Shown in pieces: positions 36,896-45,554 of a stretch of DNA of 64,000 bases (within the stretch, counting starts at the first letter, position 1; each line of letters starts with the position of its first letter). A model generated the notes under the pieces. It was given only the letters and a program-made list of their open reading frames with translations. It had not been told where the DNA came from and did not search any database. A program made the position numbers and the translations under genes. The DNA comes from Parahaliea mediterranea (lineage in GTDB: Bacteria; Pseudomonadota; Gammaproteobacteria; Pseudomonadales; Halieaceae), in the NCBI RefSeq assembly GCF_003402235.1, contig NZ_QEWO01000001.1, positions 930,001 to 994,000 on the forward strand, read 5' to 3'.

Positions 36896-39343
36896 CTAGC
36901 GGAACTCGTACACCACGTCCACACCGTAGGTGCGCGGGCGGCCGTAGGTGTTGCCGGCAAAGCCCAGGGTGCCAAAGTCAATGCCCCACTCGCGGTACTC
37001 CTCGTCGGTGGCGTTTTTCACCCAGCCGGCAATGCGCAGGTTGCCCTTGTCGCCAAGGGCGATGTCTTTCAGGCTCACCCGGGCGTTGACCAGCGTGCGG
37101 TCATCCGCGCTGTCGAACTGGTACTGGAAGGGGTGGAAGGTAAAGCCGTCGGTGTACACCACATCCACCCGCGCCGACAAGGCACCCCAGCTGAAGGGGT
37201 CGAAGTCGTATTGCAGGCCCAGGCTGCCGCTGTTTTCCGGCGCCCGGCTGACGGTGGTGACATCGGCAATATTCTCCTCCATGTCAGTAGCCGGGTTGCG
37301 GGCCAGGTACTCGTCAAACTCCGCATCCAGGTAGCCGTAGGTGGCCTCCAGCATCAGGCCCTGGGTAATCAGCGCGGTGAGCTCGATTTCCAGGCCCTGG
37401 TAGGTGGCCTCGCCGGCGTTGACGATACGACTGGAAGCACCGCCCGAGCCCGCTTCGAACTGGGCCACCTGGATATCCTGGTAGTCGTTGTAGAACAGCG
37501 CGGCGTTCAGGCGCACCCGACTGTCGAACCAGTCCGACTTGAGGCCAAGTTCGTAGGAGAACAGCTCCTCCTCGTCAAAGGGGGTTTCCCAGGAACTGAG
37601 GGTGGAGGCCCGGGAGTTAAAGCCACCGCTGTTGTAGCCGGTGGAATAGGTGCCGTAAACCCGGGCATTGTCGCTGAAGGCATAATTCAGGGTCAGCAGG
37701 TAGCTGATGTTGTCCCAGGTATCGCTGTTAGTGAAGCGCTCGTCAAACGAGGTCTGGCCAATACTCTCGTTAAACAGGAAGCCGTCGCGGTCATCTTCGG
37801 TGTAGCGAATACCGGCGGTCAAATCGAGGTTGTCGGTGAAGGAAAAGGTCGCCTGGCTGTAGGCCGCCCAGGATTCGGTGGTCTGGCCGTAGATAAAGTC
37901 CACCTGGCCGTTCAGGTTGGGGTCGGCCCCCGGGGACGGGAACGGCAGGGGCAGGCGCTGGCTGCCCTGGCACACCGGGCCGGCGCCGGGAATCTCCGGG
38001 CAGTAGCCGGCGGCGGCATAGGCTGCATCCAGCGCGCCGCCCAGCAGGAACTGGATCGGCAGGGAGAAGGTCTGCGGGTTGCTCTGGTAAATCTCCTCCC
38101 GGTACTGGTAGTAGCCCACGGTGTACTGCAGGCGATCGTCGAAGGCATCGCCAATGATCTGCACCTCGTTAGTGGTCAGCTCAATGCTGCCCTCGTCGAT
38201 GGTGGCGTGAAAGCCCGGGGTGGGAATCTCCATGCCGCCGCCGTAGAACAGGTCCCGTGCCGTCAGGGCACCGCCGTCCAGGTCGGTGGAGCCGTAGCCG
38301 GAGCTGGTATCACGGTTGGCGAAGATGTACTTGATGGTGAAGGGGTCCAGTTCCCAGGCCACGGTGAGGGTGTTGCCGGTGACATCCAGCCACTCCTCGG
38401 TGACCCCGTCCAGGGTGTAGTCCTCGCGCCGCTCGTCCGGATCGCCCACCGAGGCCGCCATCTGCTGGTACAGTTCACCCCCCAGGAAGGTATAGGGGAA
38501 GGGCGTGTCGGTAAAGCCGTTGTAGATGCTGTTCTTGACCGCAGATATCTGGAAGGGCGTGGGCACCCCGGCGTTGTTGGTGCGATCGTACACGTAGTCG
38601 ACGGTGATGCTGTCGGTGGGTTCAAAGCGTAGGGCAATGCGGTAGGCGTCGTTGTTCTCGCTGCCCAGGTCGCGCTCGCCGCCGGGGAAGTCGTTCTCGG
38701 CCCAGCCGTCGTAGTCCATGGTCATGCCGGATATCTTGGCTGACATCATGCCAATTTTCGGCAAGTCCAGTGACACGGCGGTGCGCTGGTAGCCGTCATT
38801 GCCCAGGTTGCCCTCCAGTTTGACGCCAAACTCCCCGGTGGGCTTGACGGTGGTGACGTTGAGGGCGCCGCCGGTGCTGTTGCGCCCGAACAGGGTGCCT
38901 TGGGGGCCACGCAGCACTTCCACACTCTCCAGGTCGACAATGTCGAACACGGCACCCACGGTTTTGCTCATGTAAACGCCGTCGAGGTAGAAGCTGGTTT
39001 TCGGATCCACCATCAATGAGGTTTCGCCGCTGCCCACGCCGCGAATGTAGATCGACATGTTGGAATTGGATGAGGGCTGCTTCTGGATATTGGTGTTGGG
39101 GGCCAGGCCGCCAATATCGGTAATGTCGTAAATACCGAGGTCGGCGATTTTTTCAGTGTTGAAGGCGGTCACCGCGATGGGGGTGTCCTGCAACATGGTC
39201 TGGCGCCGCTGGGCGGTGACCACGATCTCCTCCAGCATGAGTTCTTGCCCGAGGGCAGCAGGGGCCTGGCTGGCGCCAGCCAGGGCCAGGGCGGCGGCGA
39301 GGGGTGTCAGAGTACTGCGGGTACTACGGCCGAGATATGACAT
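36896..39343 (-). CDS. TonB-dependent receptor of the steroid-type catabolic cluster
   Basis: An 815-residue outer-membrane receptor. A signal peptide ends near AALGQ, and a TonB-box-like segment (LEEIVVTAQRR) begins the mature protein. The plug domain spans about 45-160 with YIRGVGSGETS, EVLRGPQGTLFGRNSTGGALNV and an unusual aromatic-poor DGVYMSK. A 22-strand barrel ends in VDVVYEFR. The plug family is that of receptors for hydrophobic or large substrates in Sphingomonas- and Cellvibrio-like bacteria. It lies 149 bp downstream of the acyl-CoA ligase gene with its own ribosome-binding site (TTGGAGC). I infer uptake of the compound degraded by the neighbouring enzymes. Confidence 0.9.
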   Translation of the reverse strand: MSYLGRSTRSTLTPLAAALALAGASQAPAALGQELMLEEIVVTAQRRQTMLQDTPIAVTAFNTEKIADLGIYDITDIGGLAPNTNIQKQPSSNSNMSIYIRGVGSGETSLMVDPKTSFYLDGVYMSKTVGAVFDIVDLESVEVLRGPQGTLFGRNSTGGALNVTTVKPTGEFGVKLEGNLGNDGYQRTAVSLDLPKIGMMSAKISGMTMDYDGWAENDFPGGERDLGSENNDAYRIALRFEPTDSITVDYVYDRTNNAGVPTPFQISAVKNSIYNGFTDTPFPYTFLGGELYQQMAASVGDPDERREDYTLDGVTEEWLDVTGNTLTVAWELDPFTIKYIFANRDTSSGYGSTDLDGGALTARDLFYGGGMEIPTPGFHATIDEGSIELTTNEVQIIGDAFDDRLQYTVGYYQYREEIYQSNPQTFSLPIQFLLGGALDAAYAAAGYCPEIPGAGPVCQGSQRLPLPFPSPGADPNLNGQVDFIYGQTTESWAAYSQATFSFTDNLDLTAGIRYTEDDRDGFLFNESIGQTSFDERFTNSDTWDNISYLLTLNYAFSDNARVYGTYSTGYNSGGFNSRASTLSSWETPFDEEELFSYELGLKSDWFDSRVRLNAALFYNDYQDIQVAQFEAGSGGASSRIVNAGEATYQGLEIELTALITQGLMLEATYGYLDAEFDEYLARNPATDMEENIADVTTVSRAPENSGSLGLQYDFDPFSWGALSARVDVVYTDGFTFHPFQYQFDSADDRTLVNARVSLKDIALGDKGNLRIAGWVKNATDEEYREWGIDFGTLGFAGNTYGRPRTYGVDVVYEFR

Positions 39344-39492
39344 AGTGTTGCTCCAATGCTTTTATTTTGGGTTATTGAAACGTACTTCGTCGATCTGCTG
39401 TTCCGCTCAGCGATGTTGCTTCCTTGTTATGTTGTGGCTACTGCTATTGCTCTCCATTCACGGTGAGAAAGCGGGGTTTAGCGCCCCGACTC

Positions 39493-41100
39493 CTAGCGTT
39501 TTACCTTGAACCCGACCGCCCGCGCATCCCACGTTTGGGGGGTGAGGCCCCGTTCACGCAGGCGGAATTTCTGCACCTTGTTGGTAGGTGTATACGGCAA
39601 CTGTTTTACCGTTTCAATGTAGCGCGGCACAAAAAAGTAGGGCGCGTTGTCATTGACAAAACGCGCCAGCACCTCGGGTTCCAGGCGCTCTCCGGGCTTT
39701 AGGATCACGTCCAGCTTGATCTCGCTTTCGCTGTCCAGTTCGTCGCTGGGAATGCCGTAGGCCGCGCAATCGGCAATGGCCGGGTGCTTGCGCACCGCCA
39801 TTTCCACTTCAAAGGTGGAGATGTTGCGCCCCTTATAGCGCACTGCGTCTTTCTTGCGGTCGCAAAAATAGTAGTAGCCCGCCTCGTCGCGCCGGGCCAG
39901 GTCGCCGGTGCGGTACCACTCGCCACTGTAGGCGGCGGCAGTGGCCTCGGGGTCGTCAAAATAGCCGTTGAAAATGCAGTGGGGCTGGCGCGGCCTGACC
40001 CACAGTTCGCCGGGCTCGCCCACCGGCACGTCCTCGCCGTCGTCGCCCACCAGGCGCACATCCACCCGCGATACCGGGGTGCCACAGCTGCCGGGGGGCA
40101 CTTTGCTGCGGTCACATTCGTCCTGGTTGATGACGGTAAATGCCTCGCTCTGGCCCAGGCCCTGGGGCATCAGCTGCACACCAAAGCGCTCGCTGAAGGG
40201 GCCGGCCAGCTGCGGCGGCATGGGCACAGCCATCAGCTTTTTCAGGCAGTGGTCGGCATCATCGGCCCTGGCGGGTGCGTTCCACAGGAACATGTGCATG
40301 GCCCCCAGGGTGAAGCTCTGGGTGGCGCGGTAATAGTCCACCCGGTCCCAGAAGGTGGTGACCGAGAAGGCCGAATCCATGGCCAGCGGCACCCCGGCCA
40401 GCATGGCGCGAAATACTGAGGTGACCCAGGCGGCGGAGTTGTACAGGGGCAGCACCGAGTAAATGATATCGCCAGCTTCCATGCCGAACTGGTTGTTGGC
40501 CGAGATCACCGCGTCGAACCAGACGTTGTGGCTCTGCATCACGCCCTTGGAGCGCCCGGTGGTGCCAGAGGTCCACAGTACGGCGCAGGTATCGCCGGCA
40601 CTGAAACCGCTCATGTCCGGCTCTCCGGCACCGGCCTCGTAGAGCTGCGCCAACGGCTCGGCGTCCGGCAGCGCGTCGCTGTGGCCGGCGCTGGCCATGG
40701 CCAGCTCACCCAGCTTGTCGCGCACCTCGGCCACCCGCGGCGCGTGTTTGGCGTCGGTCACCAGCAGGGTCGGGCGGCTGCGCGCAATGCTGTCGCTGAG
40801 CCAGTCGCCCTTGTAGTCGCTGTTGATGGGCACCCACACCGCCCCCAGCTTGTTGGCGGCCAGGGCCAGGAAGATCACATCGGGGGTTGAATCCATGTAG
40901 AAGGCCACCCGCTCGCCAACGGCCAGGCCGCGCCGCGCCAGCCCGGCGGCCAGCTCGTTGACCTTGTCGTTGGCCTCGGCGTAGGTGTAACGCTCGCTGT
41001 CGTAAAGCAAAAACGGCGTGTCGCCTATGGCCTGGGCCTGGTCGCGCAGGGCCCGACCCAGGTGGCGCTGGCTACGTTCGGGGTAATCGATCAGGTGCAT
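39493..41100 (-). CDS. Acyl-CoA synthetase (AMP-binding, FadD/CaiC type)
   Basis: A 535-residue ATP-dependent acyl-CoA ligase that would activate a carboxylated side chain with CoA by way of an acyl-AMP. Motif A3 is TSGTTGRSKGV (near 176). The A5-like region is GLGQSEAF (a weak version of YGxTE). A7 is YRTGDLARRD, A8 is DRKKDAVRYKGRNIS, and the A10 lysine lies in PTNKVQK. ATG 41100 was chosen over TTG 41118 because GGAGGAG is upstream. It overlaps nothing but begins 1 bp after the aldolase gene, in the middle of the operon. Confidence 0.88.
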   Translation of the reverse strand: MHLIDYPERSQRHLGRALRDQAQAIGDTPFLLYDSERYTYAEANDKVNELAAGLARRGLAVGERVAFYMDSTPDVIFLALAANKLGAVWVPINSDYKGDWLSDSIARSRPTLLVTDAKHAPRVAEVRDKLGELAMASAGHSDALPDAEPLAQLYEAGAGEPDMSGFSAGDTCAVLWTSGTTGRSKGVMQSHNVWFDAVISANNQFGMEAGDIIYSVLPLYNSAAWVTSVFRAMLAGVPLAMDSAFSVTTFWDRVDYYRATQSFTLGAMHMFLWNAPARADDADHCLKKLMAVPMPPQLAGPFSERFGVQLMPQGLGQSEAFTVINQDECDRSKVPPGSCGTPVSRVDVRLVGDDGEDVPVGEPGELWVRPRQPHCIFNGYFDDPEATAAAYSGEWYRTGDLARRDEAGYYYFCDRKKDAVRYKGRNISTFEVEMAVRKHPAIADCAAYGIPSDELDSESEIKLDVILKPGERLEPEVLARFVNDNAPYFFVPRYIETVKQLPYTPTNKVQKFRLRERGLTPQTWDARAVGFKVKR

Positions 41101-41101
41101 A

Positions 41102-42298
41102 TCAGGAGGCTCCTCCAAGAATCAGTCCGCTGGTGGGCACGCCGGTGCCAGCGGTCACCAGAATGTGCTCCAGGCCCGCCACCTGGTTGGCCGCTTCGCC
41201 GCGCACCTGGCGCACCGCTTCGGCCACGCCGTTCAGGCCGTGAATATAGGCTTCGCCCAGCTGGCCGCCGTGGGGGTTGACCGGCAGCTTGCCGCCGCGC
41301 AGGTGGTGACCTTCGCGCAGGAAGTCGCAGGCTTTGCCGCGCTCGGCAAAGCCGAACTCCTCCAACTGGGGCAGCACAAAGGGCGAGAAGTGGTCGTAGA
41401 GCACCGCCGCCTGCATGTCGGCGGGGCCAAGCCCGGACATGGCATAGAGATTGCGCGCCACTTCGCCCATTTCCGGCAGCCCGGTCAGGCTCTTGCGGTA
41501 GAAAGAAGTCATCATGCGCTGGTCGTCCGCCGCGCCCTGGGAGGCGCCGCGCACCAGCACCGGGGGCCGCTTCAGGTCTTTGGCGCGCTCGGCGGAGGTG
41601 ATCACCATGGCCACCGCGCCGTCGCTTTCCTGGCAGCAGTCCAGCAGGCGCAGGGGCTCGGCAATCCAGCGCGCCGCCTGGTGTTCCTCCAGGGTGATGG
41701 GCTGCTGGTAGAACCAGGCCTTGGGGTTGGTGGAGGCAAAGTCGCGCCCACCCACCGCCACCCGGCCGAAGTCCTCGGTGGTGGCGTCGGTTTCGTGCAG
41801 GTAGCGCTGGGCGAACATGGCAATCCAGCTGGCCGGGGTCATCAGCCCATGGGGGAAGTACCAGCCAAAGTCCACTGTCTCGAAGGCGTTGGGGTCTTCG
41901 GTGAGCAGGCCACCCTGGCCAAAGCGAAAGCCGGAGCGCTCGTTCATGGCCCGGTACACCACCACCACGTCGGCCACCCCGGTGGCCACCGCCATGGCGG
42001 CGTGCATGACCGGCGCGCAGGCCGCCCCGCCGCCGTAGTGGGCGCGGGAGAAAAAGCGCAACGCGCGCCCACCAATCAGGCGGTGCAGTTCAATCTCGGG
42101 GTTGTTGTCCATGGTGTAGGTGGCCATGCCGTCCACCTCCACCGGGTCGATGCCGGCATCGGCCAGGGCGGCCAGAATGGCCTCTACGCCGAGCTGGATT
42201 TCGGTGCGCCCGGACTGCTTGGAAAATTCCGTGGCGCCAACCCCGACGATGGCGGCCTTGTCGCGAAGGAAGTGATCGCCCTGCCCTTGCTTGCTCAT
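41102..42298 (-). CDS. Ltp2-like thiolase-fold aldolase
   Basis: A 398-residue thiolase-superfamily protein without the nucleophilic Cys, as in Ltp2. This matches lipid-transfer-protein enzymes that perform retro-aldol cleavage of a steroid side chain with help from a DUF35 partner (family knowledge). Visible marks are AAIVGVGATEFSKQSGR at the start, YDHFSPFVLPQLEEFGF near 300, and NPHGGQLGEAYIHGLNG with EAVRQVRG, the hallmark of this group. It overlaps the hydratase gene upstream by 4 bp (ATGA) and shares an operon with the ChsH2-like DUF35 protein, the expected partner. Confidence 0.85.
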   Translation of the reverse strand: MSKQGQGDHFLRDKAAIVGVGATEFSKQSGRTEIQLGVEAILAALADAGIDPVEVDGMATYTMDNNPEIELHRLIGGRALRFFSRAHYGGGAACAPVMHAAMAVATGVADVVVVYRAMNERSGFRFGQGGLLTEDPNAFETVDFGWYFPHGLMTPASWIAMFAQRYLHETDATTEDFGRVAVGGRDFASTNPKAWFYQQPITLEEHQAARWIAEPLRLLDCCQESDGAVAMVITSAERAKDLKRPPVLVRGASQGAADDQRMMTSFYRKSLTGLPEMGEVARNLYAMSGLGPADMQAAVLYDHFSPFVLPQLEEFGFAERGKACDFLREGHHLRGGKLPVNPHGGQLGEAYIHGLNGVAEAVRQVRGEAANQVAGLEHILVTAGTGVPTSGLILGGAS

Positions 42299-42720
42299 GC
42301 CGCTGCCTCCTGTGCCAGGGTCAGTTCCACGCTGCCGGTCACGTGATAGCCCATGCTGTTTTTGCCCTTGATATCCAGCACCACGCGGCCACTGCCACTG
42401 TCCACTTCCAGCACTTCGCCGCGGAAGGTCATAGTGTCGCCGGGGTAGTTGGGCGCGCCGAGCTTGATGGCGACTTTGCCAAGGCGCGCCCGGGGGCCGG
42501 CCCAGTCGGTGACATAACGCCCCACCAGGCCGTTGGTAGTCAGGATGTTCATGAAGATGTCCGGCGAGCCCAGGGCCTGGGCCCCGGCCTTGTCGTGGTG
42601 GACGTTCTGGTAATCCCGGGTGGCGATGGCGGCGCCCACAATCAGGCGCGGGGTAATGTCGATAACCAGCTCCGGCAGGGTGTCGCCCACCTTCACGGCA
42701 TTCAGGGTAAGCTCGTTCAC
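42295..42720 (-). CDS. MaoC-like hydratase subunit resembling ChsH1
   Basis: A 141-residue hot-dog-fold protein. The catalytic pair D36 and H41 lies in ATRDYQNVHHD, followed by PDIFMNILTTNG and RYVTDWAGP, close to what I recall for ChsH1 of the mycobacterial igr operon. There, ChsH1 and the MaoC part of ChsH2 form a heteromeric hydratase acting on the 3-carbon side chain of a steroid-CoA. It overlaps both neighbours by 4 bp. Confidence 0.82.
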   Translation of the reverse strand: MNELTLNAVKVGDTLPELVIDITPRLIVGAAIATRDYQNVHHDKAGAQALGSPDIFMNILTTNGLVGRYVTDWAGPRARLGKVAIKLGAPNYPGDTMTFRGEVLEVDSGSGRVVLDIKGKNSMGYHVTGSVELTLAQEAAA

Positions 42721-43784
42721 TTGCGTCCTCCGATGGCGGAATGCAGGGCCAACTGCTCGCCCATGGCCGCGGCGGTGTGCACCGCGCCGCCCTGGCTGAA
42801 TTCCAGTTGCTTGGCCCAGAGAAAATAGCGATGGATCGGGTAGTCAATGTCGGCGCCAATGCCGCCGTGCAAATGCTGGGCGGTGTGGCCAACCCGGTGG
42901 CCGGCCTCCGCCGCCCACCACAGGGCGGTGGCCGCCTCCAGGGTGGCATCCTGCCCTGTCTGCAAACGCCACAGGGCGCTCTCGGCGGTGGCGCGCAGGG
43001 CTTCAATGTCGATGTAGCCATCCGCCGCCCGCTGCGACACCGCCTGGAAACGGGCCAGGGGCTGGCCAAACTGTTGGCGCTCCACCGTGAAGGCCGCGGT
43101 GCGCGCCAACGCCTCTTCTACCACTCCCAGTTGCAGCATGGCGGTCAGTGCCTGCAGGCGCTGGCGCAGCCGGGTGCAAGCGTCGCCGCCGCCAAGCACC
43201 CGGGCGCTGGCACGCTGCAATGTGATGCGCGCCGCTGGCAGGTGGTTGGTGGTGAGCTGGGCATCGCGCTGTATCTCGTGCTGGTCAAGCGGTATCTGCA
43301 CCAGGTGCTCACCGGCGATGGCGATGAGGGCATCGGCGTCACCGGCAAAGGGCACGGAAACGAGTTCGCCGCTCACGACGACCTTAGCCCCATCGCTCGC
43401 CCCATCGCTCGCCCCATCGCTCTGCGCTGCGTCCTCAAGCGTCAGGCCGCTGTCGGCACAGGCCACGCTGTAGCCAGCGCCGGATGCCAGGCGCGATGCG
43501 CCTGCTGTATCGCCGCCCTCGGCCTGGGCCAGGGCCGCCACCGTGGCCGGCAGCAGGGGCAGCGGTGCCAGCACCGCGCCCATTTCCTTCAGCACCAGCC
43601 CGGCACCCAGCAGGCCAAAGCCGGCACCACCACTGTGTTCATCCAGCGCCACGCCCAGCAGGCCGGCCTCGGCCAGGGTTGCCCACAGGTCCGGGGCGGC
43701 CTGGCCGTTGCTGACTTTGTCGCGGAAGATCTGCTTCGCCAGAGCGGCTATCGCCTGCTGGTCGTCGCTGTAGGTGAAGTCCAT
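42717..43784 (-). CDS. Acyl-CoA dehydrogenase subunit resembling ChsE1 (FadE28)
   Basis: A 355-residue protein of the acyl-CoA dehydrogenase fold, shorter than usual (about 380). It opens with MDFTYSDDQQ and has FAD-site residues near the C-terminus, TAQHLHGGIGADIDYPIHRY, but the standard substrate-loop motif is weak. In ChsE1-ChsE2 enzymes, two unlike subunits each give part of the FAD and catalytic site. The partner is probably the divergently transcribed gene at 45555. A run of three perfect 12-bp repeats encodes SDGASDGASDGA in the middle. Its start shares 1 bp with the upstream stop (TGATG). Confidence 0.82.
   Translation of the reverse strand: MDFTYSDDQQAIAALAKQIFRDKVSNGQAAPDLWATLAEAGLLGVALDEHSGGAGFGLLGAGLVLKEMGAVLAPLPLLPATVAALAQAEGGDTAGASRLASGAGYSVACADSGLTLEDAAQSDGASDGASDGAKVVVSGELVSVPFAGDADALIAIAGEHLVQIPLDQHEIQRDAQLTTNHLPAARITLQRASARVLGGGDACTRLRQRLQALTAMLQLGVVEEALARTAAFTVERQQFGQPLARFQAVSQRAADGYIDIEALRATAESALWRLQTGQDATLEAATALWWAAEAGHRVGHTAQHLHGGIGADIDYPIHRYFLWAKQLEFSQGGAVHTAAAMGEQLALHSAIGGRK
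43387..43422 (-). repeat. Three tandem 12-bp repeats inside the acyl-CoA dehydrogenase gene
   Basis: The unit GCCCCATCGCTC (plus strand) occurs three times without mismatch. The length is a multiple of 3, so it adds GASD units in frame without breaking the gene. It is probably a slippage product in a surface loop. Confidence 0.9.
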
Positions 43785-44752
43785 CAGCAGCCCTCCAGCG
43801 GGCGGAACTGGTGCAACTGAAAGCCCGGCTCCACTTCGGCAAATTCCACCTGGACCGGCATGCCAATGCGCACATCGTGGCGCGATACACCCACCAGGTT
43901 GCTCACCAGGCGGGTGCCCTCTTCCAACTCCACCAAGGCAATCAGGTTGGGGTAGTCGAAGGGGGGAATCTCGGGGTAGTGCATGGTCACAAAGCTGTAC
44001 ACGGTGCCGCGGCCGCTGACCCGCTGGGGCGTCCACTCCAGCGACTGGCAGTGGGGGCAGGCCGACGACGGCGGGTGGCGCAGGGTCTGGCAGCCGCCGC
44101 AACGCTGCACGCGCAGCTCGCCGGCTTCCACGCCTTCCCAGAAGAAGCGGGTGTCTTCATTGCGCACCGGGCGCATGCGGCGCACTGCCGGCGGCGCACT
44201 GCCGGCCTCTACTGGCGCGGCGGCTTCGTCCCGGGCGTGGGGGGCAAATTTAAAAACCCGGAAGCGCATGGTGCCCACCACTTCGTCGCGCTGGTTGTAG
44301 TAGGTGGACAGCTCAGTGACAAAAAAGCCCACCCCCAGGGCGGTGCTCTTTTGCTCGGAAATGGATTCGATGGTTGAGCGGTGGTAAAGGGTGTCACCCT
44401 CGCCAACGTACTGGGTGTATTCCTGCTCGCAGTTCACCGCCACCACCGCGGGGTAACCCAGTTCCTCCAGCGCCACCAGCACTTCGAAGGGGTCACTGGT
44501 GTCCGAGCCTGGCGGGCGCGCTTCGCGGTAGCCGCGCATGGTCCAGGCCTGCAGCATGGTGGGCGGGGCCACGATGCCGTCAAAACCTGCAGCGCGAGCG
44601 GCGTCGGCATCGTGGTAGATGGGGTTGTCATCGCCCAGGGCTTCGCACCAGTGGCGGATCATCGGGCGGTTGACCGCATCCCAGCTGCGGTAGGGGCCGC
44701 GATCACCGCCCAGGTAGGCGGAGAGGTCGGGGGTCGCGTCAGACATGCTCAT
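43784..44752 (-). CDS. MaoC-DUF35 fusion resembling ChsH2
   Basis: A 322-residue fusion. The N-terminal part (about 1-170) is a hot-dog MaoC-like domain with WCEALGDDNPIYHD. The C-terminal part is a DUF35 domain: a zinc ribbon with C218, C221, C232 and C235, then an OB-fold (about 245-318) with GTVYSFVTMHYPE. In steroid degraders the N-terminal part joins ChsH1 to hydrate the enoyl-CoA. The DUF35 part then binds Ltp2 and enables aldol cleavage (family knowledge). The gene lies between the TetR gene (4-bp overlap) and the ChsE1-like gene. Confidence 0.85.
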   Translation of the reverse strand: MSMSDATPDLSAYLGGDRGPYRSWDAVNRPMIRHWCEALGDDNPIYHDADAARAAGFDGIVAPPTMLQAWTMRGYREARPPGSDTSDPFEVLVALEELGYPAVVAVNCEQEYTQYVGEGDTLYHRSTIESISEQKSTALGVGFFVTELSTYYNQRDEVVGTMRFRVFKFAPHARDEAAAPVEAGSAPPAVRRMRPVRNEDTRFFWEGVEAGELRVQRCGGCQTLRHPPSSACPHCQSLEWTPQRVSGRGTVYSFVTMHYPEIPPFDYPNLIALVELEEGTRLVSNLVGVSRHDVRIGMPVQVEFAEVEPGFQLHQFRPLEGC

Positions 44753-45447
44753 TTCCTAGTGATGGTGAGAATCGGCAGCGCGTGGCGCAGCTGCGATTGC
44801 GGGGGGTTACAGGCGAACAGGCCACGGTACAACAGGGCTGCCAACCACTCGGCCATAGCCTCCTGGCTCAGCGCCACCGCGCGCAGGGCCGGGTCGCGGT
44901 CAATGTAGTACTCGGTCATCAGGTCTTTGCCGACGCCAGACAGGCCGTGCACCAGCAGTTCTACCTGGGCTTTGTTCAGCGGGCAGTCGGGGAAGACAAA
45001 GGGAAACACTTCCACCAGCAGGTCCAGGCGCCGGTTGAAGGAGCGCTTCCAGCGCTCGCGAAAGGCCGGGTCGTCGGCGCTGAACTGGGCGATGCAGCGC
45101 ATGATGCCCGGGTGCTCGGCATGCACCCGCACACAGATTTCGTAGTGGGCGCGCAGGCGGTTGAACCAGTCGCCCTTGCCCACGTCCTTCTCGATCACAT
45201 CCACCGCCTCGAACTCGGCGATGTGCTCTTCGAGCACCTCGTCCACCAGCTGCCGCAGGTCTTTGAAGTAGTGGTAGAACAGGCCCGCCGCCACCCCCGC
45301 TTCGGCGGTGACGTCTTTGATGCGCATCTGGTGCACGCCCACCCGGTCGAGCACCCGGATGGCCGCGTCCATGAGTCGGCGACGGGCGGCTTCGCCACGG
45401 GCGCTGCGCCGGGGGGACTTTTCGCTGGCGGGGCTGGCTGGACTCAC
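44749..45447 (-). CDS. TetR/AcrR family regulator of the steroid-type cluster
   Basis: A 232-residue TetR-type protein. The helix-turn-helix is at about 25-70, with MRIKDVTAEAGVAAGLFYHYFKDL. The ligand domain follows, and there is no similarity I can name there. It is the first gene of the six-gene minus-strand operon and divergent from the acyl-CoA dehydrogenase at 45555. It probably represses both promoters through the palindrome at 45497-45512. A CoA thioester of the substrate would be the typical inducer. Confidence 0.88.
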   Translation of the reverse strand: MSPASPASEKSPRRSARGEAARRRLMDAAIRVLDRVGVHQMRIKDVTAEAGVAAGLFYHYFKDLRQLVDEVLEEHIAEFEAVDVIEKDVGKGDWFNRLRAHYEICVRVHAEHPGIMRCIAQFSADDPAFRERWKRSFNRRLDLLVEVFPFVFPDCPLNKAQVELLVHGLSGVGKDLMTEYYIDRDPALRAVALSQEAMAEWLAALLYRGLFACNPPQSQLRHALPILTITRK

Positions 45448-45496
45448 GGTGGTTGAGGCTCGCTTATTCTGTGGCTCCGTTGTGGCGGCAGTATTA

Positions 45497-45512
45497 TTGA
45501 ATTTAAATTCAA
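45497..45512. promoter_or_regulatory. Perfect 16-bp palindrome, likely TetR operator
   Basis: TTGAATTTAAATTCAA is its own reverse complement. It lies between the divergent TetR and acyl-CoA dehydrogenase genes, 42 bp before the latter, in an AT-rich patch, and is followed by a further GTTCAA half-site. Confidence 0.7.
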
Positions 45513-45554
45513 GTTCAACAATAATTCGACTTCCGACACCCGACAGAGCACGCC

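Noticed and set aside
36689-38632. Open frame of 647 codons opposite the TonB receptor
   Set aside because: The receptor on the minus strand has signal, plug and barrel motifs; the plus frame has none and would cross the promoter and terminator.
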